Below are positions 41,596-52,553 of a stretch of DNA of 64,000 bases, one piece after another. The notes beneath the pieces are model-generated. The model was not told the origin of the DNA and made no database searches. It worked only from the letters and a program-made list of their open reading frames with translations. The stretch's first letter is position 1. Every line of letters begins with the position of its first letter. This stretch comes from Pseudeuparius sepicola (Eukaryota; Arthropoda; Insecta; Coleoptera; Anthribidae). The translations under genes and the position numbers were made by a program. The stretch lies in assembly GCA_963920635.1 (NCBI GenBank), contig OY987302.1, positions 32,339,278 through 32,403,277 of the forward strand, given 5' to 3'.

Positions 41596-42205
41596 CCAAC
41601 TGACGCTGAAATTGAAGAAGCTGTTTCCACAATAATGACTCCTGTAAGTTTGTGTTAATAAATAATATTGTATAAATAATATTCCCATTGCTTTTATAGC
41701 TAACAGATATCGAAAGATTGTTTGAGCCATATGTCCCGATGCCCCTGGTGAGAGCTGAGCCGACGCTGCAAGCACAAGTCTCAGTACACTCCAAAAGCGA
41801 TTCTGTAAGTTAGTTCTACAACAACGAATCACTGTTCTTCAAATTGTTTCCTTCTTACAGTTAGATGTATCGTCAGCGTCACCACGTCCTTCCAGCTCAC
41901 GAGTGGTATCACAAACAATGAAACATGAATCAGCGAAAAGACCAGGGGGCGGAAAAAATTTAAATTTATTAAATATCCTAGGATCTAAGCCCACTTCTAC
42001 GAAGGATGATGTTCGTAGCAGTCTTAGAGAATTAATTGGAGAGATGAACGCCCTGGTGGATGGACGAATTTCAAGCGTGAAAGAGGATGTGAGAAATTCA
42101 GAGCGGGAGATGAGACGATTAAGAAAAGAAATATCAGTCTGGGAAAAAAAACTGGTAGCAACAAGAGAGAGCTATCAACGAGAAAGAAAAAAACGAAACC
42201 TATAA
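41596..42205 (+). CDS. Spliced coiled-coil protein gene, 3-prime exons
   Basis: Three exons join in the same frame: 41596-41643, 41700-41804 and 41861-42205. Introns are of 56 bp with GTAAGT donors and TTTTATAG/TTCTTACAG acceptors, and all junctions are phase 0. The deduced protein is acidic at first (PTDAEIEEAVSTIMTP), then Ser/Pro-rich, then a lysine-rich nuclear-type stretch (HESAKRPGGGKNLN) and a long charged coiled coil (DVRNSEREMRRLRKEISVWE). No start codon exon was found, so upstream exons probably exist. Family not recognised. Introns are unusual for a virus-like element; it may be a captured host or other transposon gene. Confidence 0.55.
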
Positions 42206-42468
42206 GAAAGAGGCTATGGAGATGGAGAACATAAAAAGAAAACTCGCATAATAATTATATAATGTACATATTTTAGATGTAAGTGTATTCTTTTAATTTG
42301 AAATGTTTATATTTTATTTTAAAATTAAGTTTTCTTAGCATTAAGTGTATTATGAAGATATTTTAGTTTATTTAGTATAATATACAATAGATACGTGTCT
42401 CTCGTTTTTGGGGATGGGAAAAGAAAAATCACACTTCATATTTTCAGATTTTTATTTCTACAGAAACA

Positions 42469-42828
42469 TTACAGGTTCTCATTTTTTAAGAAATTTAAAC
42501 ACAAATTTCCACAGTTTATTTCGTTATAGTTTTGATAAGAATTATTGTTATAAAATACTTCTATATCACTCCCTAAATATCGAATCAGTTCCTTTGGGGG
42601 TTTCAAATTGCCAAAGCTGTCAAAATATTGACACCTTTTCCCTCTTTTGCGATACGCCACCCAATGAGATCCGGAATTTTTCTGCACATCCAAATTTAAA
42701 ATGGCCGACTCATTTTTTCTCGGTTTTTTAGGTAGTGAATCTCTCATATACACACCTCTAAAATAAGGAATTCCGTGGGCAAACCTAATTAAATCTAGGT
42801 TGGATAAAGGTCTGTTGGGTGGCTTCAT
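42469..42828 (-). CDS. Adenain-type cysteine protease
   Basis: 119 aa, start ATG 42828. It has the catalytic set of the adenovirus-type (C5) protease: His55 in GSHWVAYRK, Asp70 in YFDSFGN, oxyanion Gln99 in NSYQNYNE and Cys106 in NCGNLCLNFL. It is shorter than adenovirus proteases (about 200 aa) mainly after the active Cys, like other Polinton proteases. It should process capsid precursors during maturation. The ATG overlaps the stop of the upstream pX/pVI-like gene (TAATG), so both are read from one transcript. Confidence 0.88.
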   Translation of the reverse strand: MKPPNRPLSNLDLIRFAHGIPYFRGVYMRDSLPKKPRKNESAILNLDVQKNSGSHWVAYRKRGKRCQYFDSFGNLKPPKELIRYLGSDIEVFYNNNSYQNYNEINCGNLCLNFLKNENL

Positions 42829-43043
42829 TAGTTTTTTTGTTTCTTTAAAAAAAGACCGAAACCACGCCTACTTTTCCGCAAATAGAGTCCAGAACCGATG
42901 ATCTTCGTAGCTTGCTTTCCATTCCCCATCAGCTTTTTTGTATTATTTACGTCAATTATAGTTTTAGCTATACTGCTAGCACCTCCGGCTATTGATCCAA
43001 GGGCACTCAGACCAGCTAGTATGTAACCCGCTCCCTTTGACAA
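42828..43043 (-). CDS. pX/pVI-like small virion protein
   Basis: 71 aa. N-terminal Gly/Ala-rich amphipathic or membrane-active helix (AGYILAGLSALGSIAGGASS IAKTI) and a basic C-terminal motif (GSGLYLRKSRRGFGLFLKKQ). Such small proteins beside the protease in Polintons and adintoviruses are compared with adenovirus pX or pVI (core or membrane-lytic), and they are usual substrates of the protease. Assignment rests on composition and position. A TTATATAG box lies upstream at about 43084 (minus strand). Confidence 0.6.
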   Translation of the reverse strand: MSKGAGYILAGLSALGSIAGGASSIAKTIIDVNNTKKLMGNGKQATKIIGSGLYLRKSRRGFGLFLKKQKN

Positions 43044-43110
43044 GCAGCATTAGATTGACTCAAGTTTATTCAATCACTCCCTCTTATATAGGTTTAAAAA
43101 AAAACAACAT

Positions 43111-43675
43111 ACAAACAAATAATATTTTTATTTTCACAATTTTACATTTCTAAACTTTTTATTTATCTCGTACATAGTAACCATCGTTTTCAGCTTTTTC
43201 AATTCCTCCACATGACTTCGCAGTCTCTCGTTAATTCTTCAGAAAAAATAATATTAGTCGATTTGCCGACAGGGCCCAAGCTGGTTAAAAAGTACCTTTT
43301 GTTGTCACCATTCAAACTGTCAATTCGTTCTTGAGTTAGTTCATCCGTAAACCGCTGGGGCAGAATGGTCTTGAAGTCTGCAAACTCCACAACCACCTTC
43401 TCTGCAAACTTAGTACTTATTCTCTTAAAACTCTGAATCTCAAATTTTTCATTTACTTCCAAATCTCGAACGTTCACCAGATTTTTTAACAACAAATTCT
43501 TGTTTAAATTATTTAAGAAGGACATGTTTGCTGCACTGATGCTCTTAGTTGAACCACACGCACCTATATAGCTATTCTTGGAGTGGGGGAGCTCTCCCAC
43601 CACCAAAACCCTATGAGAGTTCTAAGCCAGGCAAGTCTGACAGGTTTGGCTTAGAACTCTCTTTGTCTTACTACT
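43111..43675 (-). repeat. Right terminal inverted repeat of Polinton
   Basis: Reverse complement of 27164-27668 with few differences, plus ~90 extra bases in 43140-43240. It encodes the second copy of the small protein. Ends TTGTCTTACTACT followed by AAGATC. Confidence 0.9.
43199..43525 (-). CDS. Small TIR-encoded protein (right copy)
   Basis: 108 aa from ATG 43525, almost identical to 27314-27604 (for example STKFAEKVVVEF and SLGPVGKSTNIIFSE). It continues 12 residues further (ELTRDCEVMWRN), where the left copy has a deletion that creates an earlier stop. It probably represents the undamaged form. Same proposed nucleic-acid-binding role and same conserved TATATAGG upstream. Confidence 0.75.
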   Translation of the reverse strand: MSFLNNLNKNLLLKNLVNVRDLEVNEKFEIQSFKRISTKFAEKVVVEFADFKTILPQRFTDELTQERIDSLNGDNKRYFLTSLGPVGKSTNIIFSEELTRDCEVMWRN

Positions 43676-43681
43676 AAGATC
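43676..43681. repeat. Target site duplication of Polinton, right
   Basis: AAGATC, identical to 27158-27163. Confidence 0.85.
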
Positions 43682-45600
43682 CTTTACATATTCGTTTAAT
43701 TTATGCTTTGCGGCATTTAAATCGTCATAATTAAATTTATTTAATTAAATTTACAGTTGTAAAGGTTTTAGATCAGGAAATTTTATTTCATTTGGAGTTT
43801 CTTTGCAACATTCAAATGGAATATTAATTGGGTGAAATTTATAGGTTTGATTAGATTTATTTAAATTTTTCGTTTGAACTTTAGTACTTTCGATATAAGC
43901 AATGCAATCAGATTTTAACGTTAAAATTGAAGCTTTGTCTAGCATTATAGTCAAAGGATTTTGATTTTTACACTTAATAGTTATAGGAAATATTTCACTT
44001 AAAATTATTATATTATATTTTATTTTATTATATTTCACTTAAAATTATTAACCTCTCTTGAATCAATTGTACATTGTAACTTTTAATTGAAATTGTGACA
44101 ATGTCGCAAGTATTAGGTAAATGGGTTTTTACCTCTAGCAAAATTGAGCTTCACATCTTGAATAGGAGTTGGATATAAATCTTTACACATTATTAATTCA
44201 AATGCTAGTTCCTTACAATTTTTTATATCATAAAGAATTGCATAGAGAGCTGGGTCATCGCTTTTTGCTACATATTTAGTATCTATATATAGTAGTATAT
44301 AATGGAATAGGATAAATTCTATAAAGAGTATACCATTGAGGTTCTACTAAAGGAATGTATAATATAAAAACAAGCCCATTTTTTGTTTGAAAAACTTTTA
44401 GCTCTATAAGGTCGAGATAAGTTGCAACATTTAGAAGTTGAGGAGTTAAGGGCAAGTTATTTTTGTTTAAAGTCTGAGCGATTATTTGCAAATGATGAAC
44501 CAGGTCTTCAGGAGTTATAACTGGCGTGTCAATAATGCGTAGCTTTGCAAAAGTAATAGAGTTTAGAATGTCATTTAAATTGCTTTTGATAAAGGTATAG
44601 GATTCTAGGAGTCTTTTGGCCATCTCTAGAATTTGTAATTTTGCAGTGTAATAGTTAAAATTATCAGAAATGTTATAAATATAATTTTCAATTTGTTTTA
44701 TGTCATTATTAAAAGTAATTTCATCAATTTGTAATTTGTTAATGGAGTTATTAAAATTTTTGATAACTGACGTAGTAACTAAAATTTGTTTTTTCATTAA
44801 TTTTTCTAATTCGCGTTCATCTCTGTTTATTTTGTCCATACAATCGTTATAATACTGTCCGTCTGAAGCATCTAAATTTCCTGTAATAAATTTCCAAACT
44901 GACCCTAAACCATGAATTAAACCTCTTTTATATCTTCTTACATCAATAGCTAATTCTTCAAATTGAAGCGCAATGTTTTCGGAAAGTTGGTTTAGTAAAG
45001 TGAGATGTGACTTAACTTCGTTTAGAAAGGCGGCCATTCTTACGTCTTTTGGTTGAATTACAAATTGCATATTTTCTAAAATTTTATTATTATTTTCGAA
45101 TGTTGTTTTTAGATATTTTTTGGTTTAGTTTAGTTGGGAAAAGGGTCAAAACGCTATTAAAAACACTATTTCTTCGCCAACGTTTCGATTAATGTATAAT
45201 CTTCATCAGGGCTCTAAAATAAAATACAATCTAGTATATAAAATGAATATAAACTAAAAATAAGAATTTAAGAAGAAAGGTTTTCTGGCACATGATATAA
45301 ATTTATAAATAAAAATAAGACTTACCAGAAATAAGATTGATGATTTTGAATTGTAAGTATATTAACGTTTTAACTGTCTAGTTTTTACTGCCTAGTTTGT
45401 TTCTGTTATGTAAATATTTAGTAAAAAATTTATAATATAATATTTGTATATTCAAAGTCAGTGTCAAAAATATTAGGTATAGGTAAAGGTATAATTAATA
45501 ACATGAAATGTTTTTAGAGATGAAATGACTTTATAAACTAATAAACTCTACTTGCCATTAGAAATTTTGAGTCCAGATTGTTCTTGATAGAACACGCCTA
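43682..45600 (-). pseudogene. Element B Env, N-terminal and middle parts
   Basis: The best frame (45070-44276) shows RRYKRGLIHGLGSVWKFITG (cleavage site plus fusion-peptide-like segment), EKLMKKQILVTTSVIKNFNN and YTLYRIYPIP, matching element A. Cysteine-containing parts follow in shifted frames (about 44260-43751, IKNCKEL, ECCKETPN). A ~430-bp foreign stretch (about 45120-45550) separates the N-terminal leader. The C-terminal anchor lies at 26870-27157. Dead env. Confidence 0.75.
45120..45550. mobile_element. Short insert in element B env leader
   Basis: Env homology is interrupted here. The DNA carries CAACGTTTCGATTAATGTATAATCTTCATCAGGGC, a phrase type seen in short insect elements, and an AT-rich remainder. 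Borders are uncertain and no TIR was found. Confidence 0.4.
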
Positions 45601-45630
45601 TGGTGGTGGAACTAGGTTCGATATAACAAA

Positions 45631-46047
45631 TTATTTTAATATCAGTATTTTTGAAAATATAATATATGTAACTGTGTCCCAATCTAATTTATCTAATCCA
45701 CAGGCTAACTTGGGGATAGCTATAACTTTATCCTTTTCATCAGTACTCTCGAGGCAAATTGCTCGTAATTCCTTTAAACAATTAAATAAATTAGCATAAG
45801 TTGGTTTATAATAGAAAAATTCTTTAGTTATTAAATAATAAATATTTCTTGTAGGAAGTTGAGGTACTGCTATTTCACCAATTGACTTATTTTGATTTTT
45901 TAGTTCATCTACGTGTCCATATTTATTCTTAGACTCTTTCGCAAATCCTGCATTCATTTCCAGGTCTTTAGATTTAGATACACAGTGAGCTAATAAAATA
46001 TTTTCAGGGGCATCAAATAAATTGCCCAGTTCAATGGAAACGTTATT
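45631..46047 (-). CDS. TARG1/OARD1-like macrodomain fused to element B integrase
   Basis: The last ~138 codons of the integrase frame (residue ~166 onward of the open frame) form a full macrodomain: LGNLFDAPENILLAHCVS, DLEMNAGFAKESKNKYG, IYYLITKEFFYYKPTY, IAIPKLACGLDKLDWDTV. The TK lysine and the CG.D aspartate of TARG1-type ADP-ribosyl hydrolases are both kept. The frame runs unbroken from integrase through the macrodomain, so it would be made as a Pol C-terminal domain directly before env. Element A ends Pol without it and carries its macrodomain in the protease-RT linker. Activity is inferred, not shown. Confidence 0.88.
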   Translation of the reverse strand, partial: NNVSIELGNLFDAPENILLAHCVSKSKDLEMNAGFAKESKNKYGHVDELKNQNKSIGEIAVPQLPTRNIYYLITKEFFYYKPTYANLFNCLKELRAICLESTDEKDKVIAIPKLACGLDKLDWDTVTYIIFSKILILK

Positions 46048-47340
46048 ATTTTCAATAGGGATTTTTCTATCTAGAGTATAAAAGAATTCTTTAACAGTTA
46101 GTTCTTCTTCTTCCAATTCGTGACATTTCTTAAGCATATCAAAATTCATTTTTGTAGTTTGATTAGTAATTGGGTTATGTAGTAAAGCTGAATTCGTATA
46201 GATTTCCTGAATTTTATAGGGTCCATTAAATTTGTTAGCTAGTTTATTTTTTATTTGGGACTCCTTGTCATAGACCTTTTTTTCTACGCGAAATTGTCGC
46301 TGCTCCGCAACGTGTGTATCAAATCGCTGTTTTGCCTTTTGCTTGCGCATATCCGTACGCTTTCTTGCGATCTCATAGTAATGTTTAATTTTATTGTATA
46401 ACTCGCGAACGTATTTAGAGATTAATTCTTGCTGATTATACAAAACTTCTGGAGGTCGAGACGAGGTGTGGCCGAACAGCAATTCATAAGGTGTAAAGCC
46501 CTGTGTTTTATTTATAGAATTATTATGGCTATACAAGCGCAAGGAAGCATTTGAAATTGATGCTCGTTAGGATTTTCTGTACTACATGCACGTATCATTT
46601 CAGTTAAGGTGGCATGAAATCTTTCTAAGGAACCATTTGATTGCGGATGACTAACACTGGAGAAAGTTAATTTTATATTGTATAATTTACAAAGATCGTT
46701 CATTAATTGATTATTAAATTCTTTACCTGCATCGAAATGGATCCTTAAAGGAGTTCCAAAATGTTGAAAATAGAGTAAAAGAGCGTCTACTACAGATCTC
46801 GCTGTTTTAGTAGGAAGTGCATAAGCTTGTGTACATTTCGTCAGTTCGTCTCTTATAGTAAGGATATTATTTTTCACTGGGATTTCTAGGATGTCAATAT
46901 TTATTCTTTCGAAAGGAGTTTTGGGAGTTTCAGTAATGACTAAGGGACTGTCCAAATTTTGCCTAAAAATTTTTGTCTTTTGGCAGATTTCACACTGCCG
47001 AATAAATGTTTCAACGTCTTTAGTTAGTCCTGTCCAATTATATTTTTGTTTAATACGTAATAGTTTCGTTTATTCCTCGATGTAAGTTTGTCATGCCTGA
47101 ATGAAATTGATCTATTATTATTGGTATTTGGTCTTCGTCTGGTATAGTCGCAATGTTCTGACAAATTGTTAATTGGAAATTTTTATCTGAGAACAAAAAA
47201 TTAAAAATTTCTAAAATTGGAAAGTCTGGATTGTTTTCAATATAATAAGTTTTGTTTTCTTCGAATATATCTTTACTGTAATAAAGAGATATGAAGAGTA
47301 CTTGTATTGCAGTTTCAAAATTAAAAGGAACAGGAATTAT
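46048..47340 (-). pseudogene. Element B integrase
   Basis: Gypsy-type integrase in two or three frames. Zinc-binding end about 47085-46985, core with NIDILEIPVKN (first Asp), IHFDAGKEFNN (second Asp), GSLERFHATL (Glu), then GFTPYELLFGHTSSRPPEVL and NKFNGPYKIQEIYTN. Frameshifts fall near 47065 and 46540. The C-terminal part is in frame with the macrodomain. Confidence 0.82.
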
Positions 47341-47399
47341 ATAATATTTCTTTTAGCTACAGTTTGACTAGAAAGAACATTTGCTTTATTATAGTTAAA

Positions 47400-47899
47400 A
47401 TCAGGATTTAGCTCAAGTAAATCATCAATAACTTTTTCGTGAAGGTTGCTTAATTTGTCTTGTTGGAAAATTAGTACAACGTCTTTGTGTGTTTTGTCTA
47501 AAAGTTGATTATTTGTGTCTTGTATAAATAAAAAAATCTGTCAAATTCATTACATATTATAGCAATTTCGCCAGTTTCATTATTGTCAATAGGTGGGTCA
47601 ATGTCTTCAGGATTATCATAGGAAGTAGATGGTTCGTCTGGGAAGTATGAAAGGACACAGCTTCTTTTATATGACTGATTTTGATTCGAGACAATGCGTC
47701 GGCATTTCGATTAATTTTTCCAGGTTTATAAATTATTTGATAATTATATTCTTCTAATTTAAGTCGCTAACGTGCTACCGGGGTCCTTTATTGAGAAAAG
47801 CCAGGTTAAAAAAAAGATAGGGTCTAAAGTTTTTTACGGCAGCAATTATTATTGCCAAAAGTTCTTTTTCGATAACGCTATATTTCATTTCTGTATAAC
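47400..47899 (-). pseudogene. Element B RNase H, 3-prime part
   Basis: KYSVIEKELLA, then a damaged RPYLF stretch running straight into the F-IKDPG-type segment without the TDHKPL motif, then YNYQIIYKPGKINRNADALS. Frameshifts and stops are present. Cut from its 5-prime half (TTDASAFAVGAVLSQG, about 49830) by the insert at 47900-49723. Confidence 0.65.
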
Positions 47900-49723
47900 C
47901 AAAATGGTTATCTTTGAACTTTTTGGTATTTAAATAAAATAACACATTTTCCTATTTACAATATATTTACAAGTTGAAATTGTACATAAAAATGGTTACA
48001 ATAAAGTTGGTAAACTTAGTAGTTAAATTTGATTACTTATAATTTATAATTTGTAAAAAACTGAAAACTGTTTAAGGTTTATACAACATCGGAGATGTTC
48101 TTGAGCTTAATAAAAAAATACAAGTACCACAAAAAGTTCACGTGAGCGTTTAAAGTCCTGTTTACGAGCACTTTGAAAATTTGGACGACTGAGTTCAACA
48201 GAATACCTTAAACGTTCTGGGTCGTTGACACTAGTGAGTCGCCACCGTTGCTCCAAACTTCTTATACCTCGGCTAGACTCGAGACTCAAGTTGGGTCGTG
48301 GACGTACCAAGCTGGGGCTAGACGATGTGCGACCACTGTCAGACCTGTGTCGTAGGATGGTGTGTATGTCCGTACTCAGATGGTTGTTCGCTCACGAACC
48401 AGAGTGCATGTAAAAAAAGACACAGCGAAAGTCTCCGAAAACACAGCAGTCGCAAAATCGATGCGTTTACAATGTTCAGTGTTAAGTTACTTAACAATAG
48501 TTACATAAAAATAAACTATGAAGCAATCTGTACAGATTCGTGACTTAAAGTTTACTTATACTCAACGTTATAATCTCAAGACGGATTACGAGACGTAACT
48601 TTGACTTAATGACCCCTGACTATGAAATAGATTAAAAATTGATAACCAAAATGACCAATTATCTTGACTAAACCTGTCTTATTAATTTACTATACAATAT
48701 TTACAAAATAGAAGGTAACATTAATAAAATGTAAAAAGTTTGGCGACTTCCCCATTCGGTATCAAAACACAAGACGAAAAAATATAACAGCCCGAAAGCT
48801 AGATGACAGAAAAAAGGAACCATAGTAAAATTAACGTGTATCTCGGGCAACTTAAGGGTTCGTTTCACTAGGTCTGTGCTAATAAACAAATTTACAACCA
48901 AATTATGGCCACAGCCTGCAGCGTGAACCCACAAAGAAAAGGCGTAACAGGCCTAGGTGAGAGTAGCTCAAGAAGTAGTCAAAATGACGTTATTAATAAG
49001 AAATTATTAAAAATTTAGCAGCTACTCACCTAGACTATGTTTCCAGAGGTCCTCTCCGTGGCTCCACCTGCAGCAGGTCACTGTTGAACTCGAAAAATGC
49101 GTGGAAATCATCCACTCCCACAGCCTAATGCCACGTGCTCGCAAGACACATGTAAAGAACAGAAAACCTCAACTAATAACACACTTAATAACACACGCTA
49201 TACAAAACCACTTAAGCTGACCATAAAGTGGGAAATTAGGCTTGAACAGCTAAATCTATGTAGAAAAACAATCGGAAATCGCAATTTAAGACGATGATGA
49301 CAGGCCAGGGTGTCAACTGTCAATTCTGCCAAACTTTTACCACTGATATTAGACTAGTAGAAACGTTGAACACACAGAGTGACGTTAGTAGTCAATCGCA
49401 TAACTGAATAAAGTGAATATTGACTGTGATTTACGTCAGACAATGATTACAACAATGTAGTTGTTCTAGTAATACATACCTTAAATTGATGAATGGAATT
49501 TAAACACTTTTGCGACCGGCACATACCCTTTTATAAATGGTTTGTTTAAGTGTTTAAGAACAACAAGGTAGGCAACTTATTATGCATCAGCTTGTATAGG
49601 TGGTTGCAGATATTAGGGCAACATTTTTAAAAATGGAACGTGTAAACGCGGGGTCACGAATGAATTGGAATTAAATAATGCATTTAAACGCTTTAACGGA
49701 AATTAGATAAAATTTTCGTTACA
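47900..49723. mobile_element. 1.8-kb insert in element B RNase H
   Basis: RNase H coding is split between AYFSRTLSTA and KYSVIEKE by unrelated DNA. Its left edge reads TATAACCAAAATGG and its right edge ATTTTCGTTACA; TCTG occurs at both borders (CATTTCTG / ACATCTG). No ORF family recognised. It could be a solo LTR or a DNA element; I cannot decide. Confidence 0.5.
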
Positions 49724-50779
49724 TCTGCTGTACTTAAGGTCCTTGAAAAGTATGCTATGGGAAGATCGTTTCCAATAGGTCCTTGAGAAAGTACCGCGCC
49801 TACAGCAAAAGCGCTCGCATCTGTAGTTAAAACAAATTCTTTTTCAAAATTAGGATGTATTAAAATTGGTGAGGTTATTAACGCATTTTTAAGTTGTTCA
49901 AATGATTCGCGACAATCTTTATCAAAAATAAATGGTACGTCTTTTCTTAAAAGTCGAGTTAAAGGCTTTGTCATTTTTGCAAAATTTTAAATAAACTTCC
50001 TCTAGTACCAGTAAGACCCAAAAATTGTTTGATTTGTTTAGTATTAATAGGTTAAGGAAAATCGATTACAGCTTGTACTTTTTGTGGATTTGGTTTAACC
50101 CCTTCAGGTGTAATAACATGTCCAAAATAAATTACTTCTTTTCGTCAGAATTCAGTAATACGAGAGATATGTTCATTAATAATTGTGGAAGAATAAATAT
50201 TAATGTCGTCCATATAAACTAAACATTTTTCGTTTTGGATCCCCATTAGCATATTATCCATAACCCTCTGAAAAGTTGAGGGCGAATTACAAGGGCCAAA
50301 GGGCATACGTAAATATTCAAAATGAACATTTTCAACGGAAAAAGCAGTTTTCGGAATATCTTCTGGATTCATTTCAATTTGTTGAATCCAAGAAGCCAAA
50401 TCTAAAGTGGTAAAATAATGGCAATTACCCAACTGATCTAATATATCTGAAATATTAGGCAGTGGATACCTGTCATTGACTGTTAATTCATTAATTTTTG
50501 ATAATCAATTACGATTCTCCATTTTTGTTTGCCTGAAGCGTCTAATTTTTTTGGAACGACCCATACTGGGGACGACCATGGTGAAACAGCAGGTCTAATA
50601 ATTATTCCTTGAGAAAGCATTTTATTAATTTGTGTTTTTACTTCTTCCTTGTGAACTTGTGGATATTGATAAGATTTAGTAAAAATTGGCTTAGCGTCGC
50701 CTGTATCAATAGTATGTTTTATTTCATTAGTAAAACTTAGGAAATCTCCGTGAAAATAAAATATATCTTCAAAATTCAA
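49724..50779 (-). pseudogene. Element B reverse transcriptase
   Basis: [74 protein letters not shown] and the catalytic YMDDI box (about 50215), then RNase H start LTTDASAFAVGAVLSQG. Frameshifts near 50480, 50150 and 49980. Conserved parts agree closely with element A. Confidence 0.82.
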
Positions 50780-51167
50780 GTATAAATTAGTAATTAGTTC
50801 CTTTTATTCTTCGTTTAAATGTTCTAACCTTAATAATTCTTTTATTTCCTATATTCTACATTTTGTATTATTGAAATTACAAATAATATTAGTACTATCA
50901 TTCACTTCTCTGATGTAAGGTTCAAATTCAAACTCTTCGAAACAAATATCCCTTGTTATGGCATTAGCGTTTAATATTGTCGTATAAAAATTACCTTCTC
51001 CGTTTATTTTTACTATAGCGTTTGGCACGTATACTTTTTATACTCGTTGTGCGCATAAAATCATTTCTTTATTCGTATAATTATTAGTACGAGACTTGCA
51101 TATTTTTCGCATCGCGGTTCTATAACTCATGTTTTCGTTTTCAAAATTATTTATATCATTCGTATAA

Positions 51168-51199
<32 letters not shown>

Positions 51200-51540
51200 T
51201 CGCTCATAAGCGTTTATATGAAGGCTATCGTATCTTTCGTCAACATTAACTTGTCTTTTATAAACAACTCGATTATTATTATCATTATTATTCGCAAGCT
51301 CATTAAATTCATCTCCCTTGAGTAATTCATGTACTTTATAGTACGTAATTAATTGTTTATTCCTAAAATCCACTACTGCACCTTACCTTTCTAAAAAGTC
51401 AGCGCCTAAAATTCCGTCGAATCCTATATCTAGATCGCAAATATAAACTTTATGGGGAGAAAGAGGACCAGTAAAAGGAACAATACCGCTTCAGTAATAG
51501 GAATTGATTGACCAGAAATACCTTTAATTTGAAAATTTTC
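50780..51540 (-). pseudogene. Element B protease remnant and linker
   Basis: IKGISGQSIPITEAV (about 51540-51490) and an F-G-ILGADFLE-like segment (about 51420-51395) are the C-terminal half of a gypsy protease. The catalytic D-T-G part is not visible. The linker (51373-50860) is Asn-rich, with a ten-Asn run from an ATT microsatellite, and contains KVYVPNAIVKINGEGNFYTT. There is no macrodomain in this linker, in contrast to element A. Confidence 0.65.
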
Positions 51541-51599
51541 TGGACATCGATTTAAAAATTGTTGGGCCGTTTGTTCTGGGGAAGTTATTTCTTGGAGCA

Positions 51600-52553
51600 T
51601 TATTAGAAAAATTTCTTTGATTGATTTCTTGATTGGAAGGTTTGAGGTTGATTCCTAGGTTGGAAAGGAGAGGAATTTTGGAAACTATTTTGAGGAGAAA
51701 AAGATGTACCTACTCCAAGGTCTTTGTTGTTGGAATCTATTTTGGGAAAAATTATTTCTTTGGGAATTATTTGGGAAATTGTTAGAGACCAATCCTGTAA
51801 GAATTGTATTGATTTTTAGTTCGACATTCATTTATTGTATGTCAATTTCTTTTGCAATAGTTACAAAATTTTGGAAAATTATTATTGGTTCTCTTCGTGT
51901 TATTAGTGAAGACATCAGTCGTGTACCAACACGATTTTGCCTGTGAAATTTATGATTTTCCTAATAAGAAAGTTGCAATTCCCTTTTTATCAAAGCAATA
52001 GCATCCATTTTTTTTGCTAGCACGAATTAATTGCCCTATCCTTGGTTCTAGACCCGTTAAAACTGTGTTTAAACACATGCTATCAATTAGAGTAGCTTGT
52101 GATTCTTTTTGTTCCCTAGAAGGCTTTGTTTCCCTATTGCGGCGTACATTTTTGAACAGTGAGCCTGAACTCTACCTACAAAAGTTAAATCGTTTTCGTT
52201 TTGCTACTGACACAATCTCTGTAAGTCTTGGATTAAGGAAGTTAGATCACGAGGATCGCCAAAATGAACATTAAGTAATTGTTTTATCTCTCGCCACTTA
52301 TTTAGATCTCTTGAATTAATAAGTTGGGCTGCAGTCCCTTAAATTGATTTTTTATTTTTATAACTAGTAAAATGGCTTGATCTCCAACAGTCATTTGCAT
52401 GGCCCTATCGCATGCAATAATAAAAGTATTTAAATTTATTTGATCCCCATCGTATTCAGGGATGATAGAAAATATTTCGCTCAACTTAAATGGTACGTTA
52501 TTTGAAGCGTTTGCTTCATTGTTTACATTCGAGTTTATAGCTTCGTTATTCAC
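51600..52553 (-). pseudogene. Element B Gag
   Basis: Starts MNNEAINSNVNNEANASNN, FKLSEIFSIIPEYDGDQINL, then frame loss near 52320. Further recognisable parts run to about 51620: HFGDPRDLTSLIQDLQ homology around 52270-52210, TGLEPRIGQLIRAS around 52060-52025 and an Asn/Gln/Phe-rich tail. The capsid domain is homologous to that of element A. Many frame changes and small deletions. Confidence 0.75.

Larger units (their letters stand above)
27164..43675. mobile_element. 16.5-kb Polinton-like (DJR capsid) element
   Basis: A complete element with TIRs of about 505 and 565 bp that begin AGTAGTAAGACAA and a 6-bp target duplication (AAGATC) in the env of element B. Plus-strand genes at 27.3-35.1 kb: small TIR protein, penton-like, major capsid, membrane protein, IAP-like, packaging ATPase, DUF8207, two fibre-like, integrase and an unknown. 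Minus-strand genes at 38.8-43.5 kb: exonuclease-like, protease, pX/pVI-like, second TIR protein. A spliced plus-strand gene lies at 41.6-42.2 kb. No DNA polymerase B is visible. Few genes are broken (ATPase, exonuclease-like), so the insertion is fairly young. Confidence 0.92.

Noticed and set aside
27180..43660. CRISPR-like or tRNA features in and around the Polinton
   Set aside because: No regular spacer arrays and no cloverleaf-forming tRNA sequence were seen; the genome is eukaryotic.
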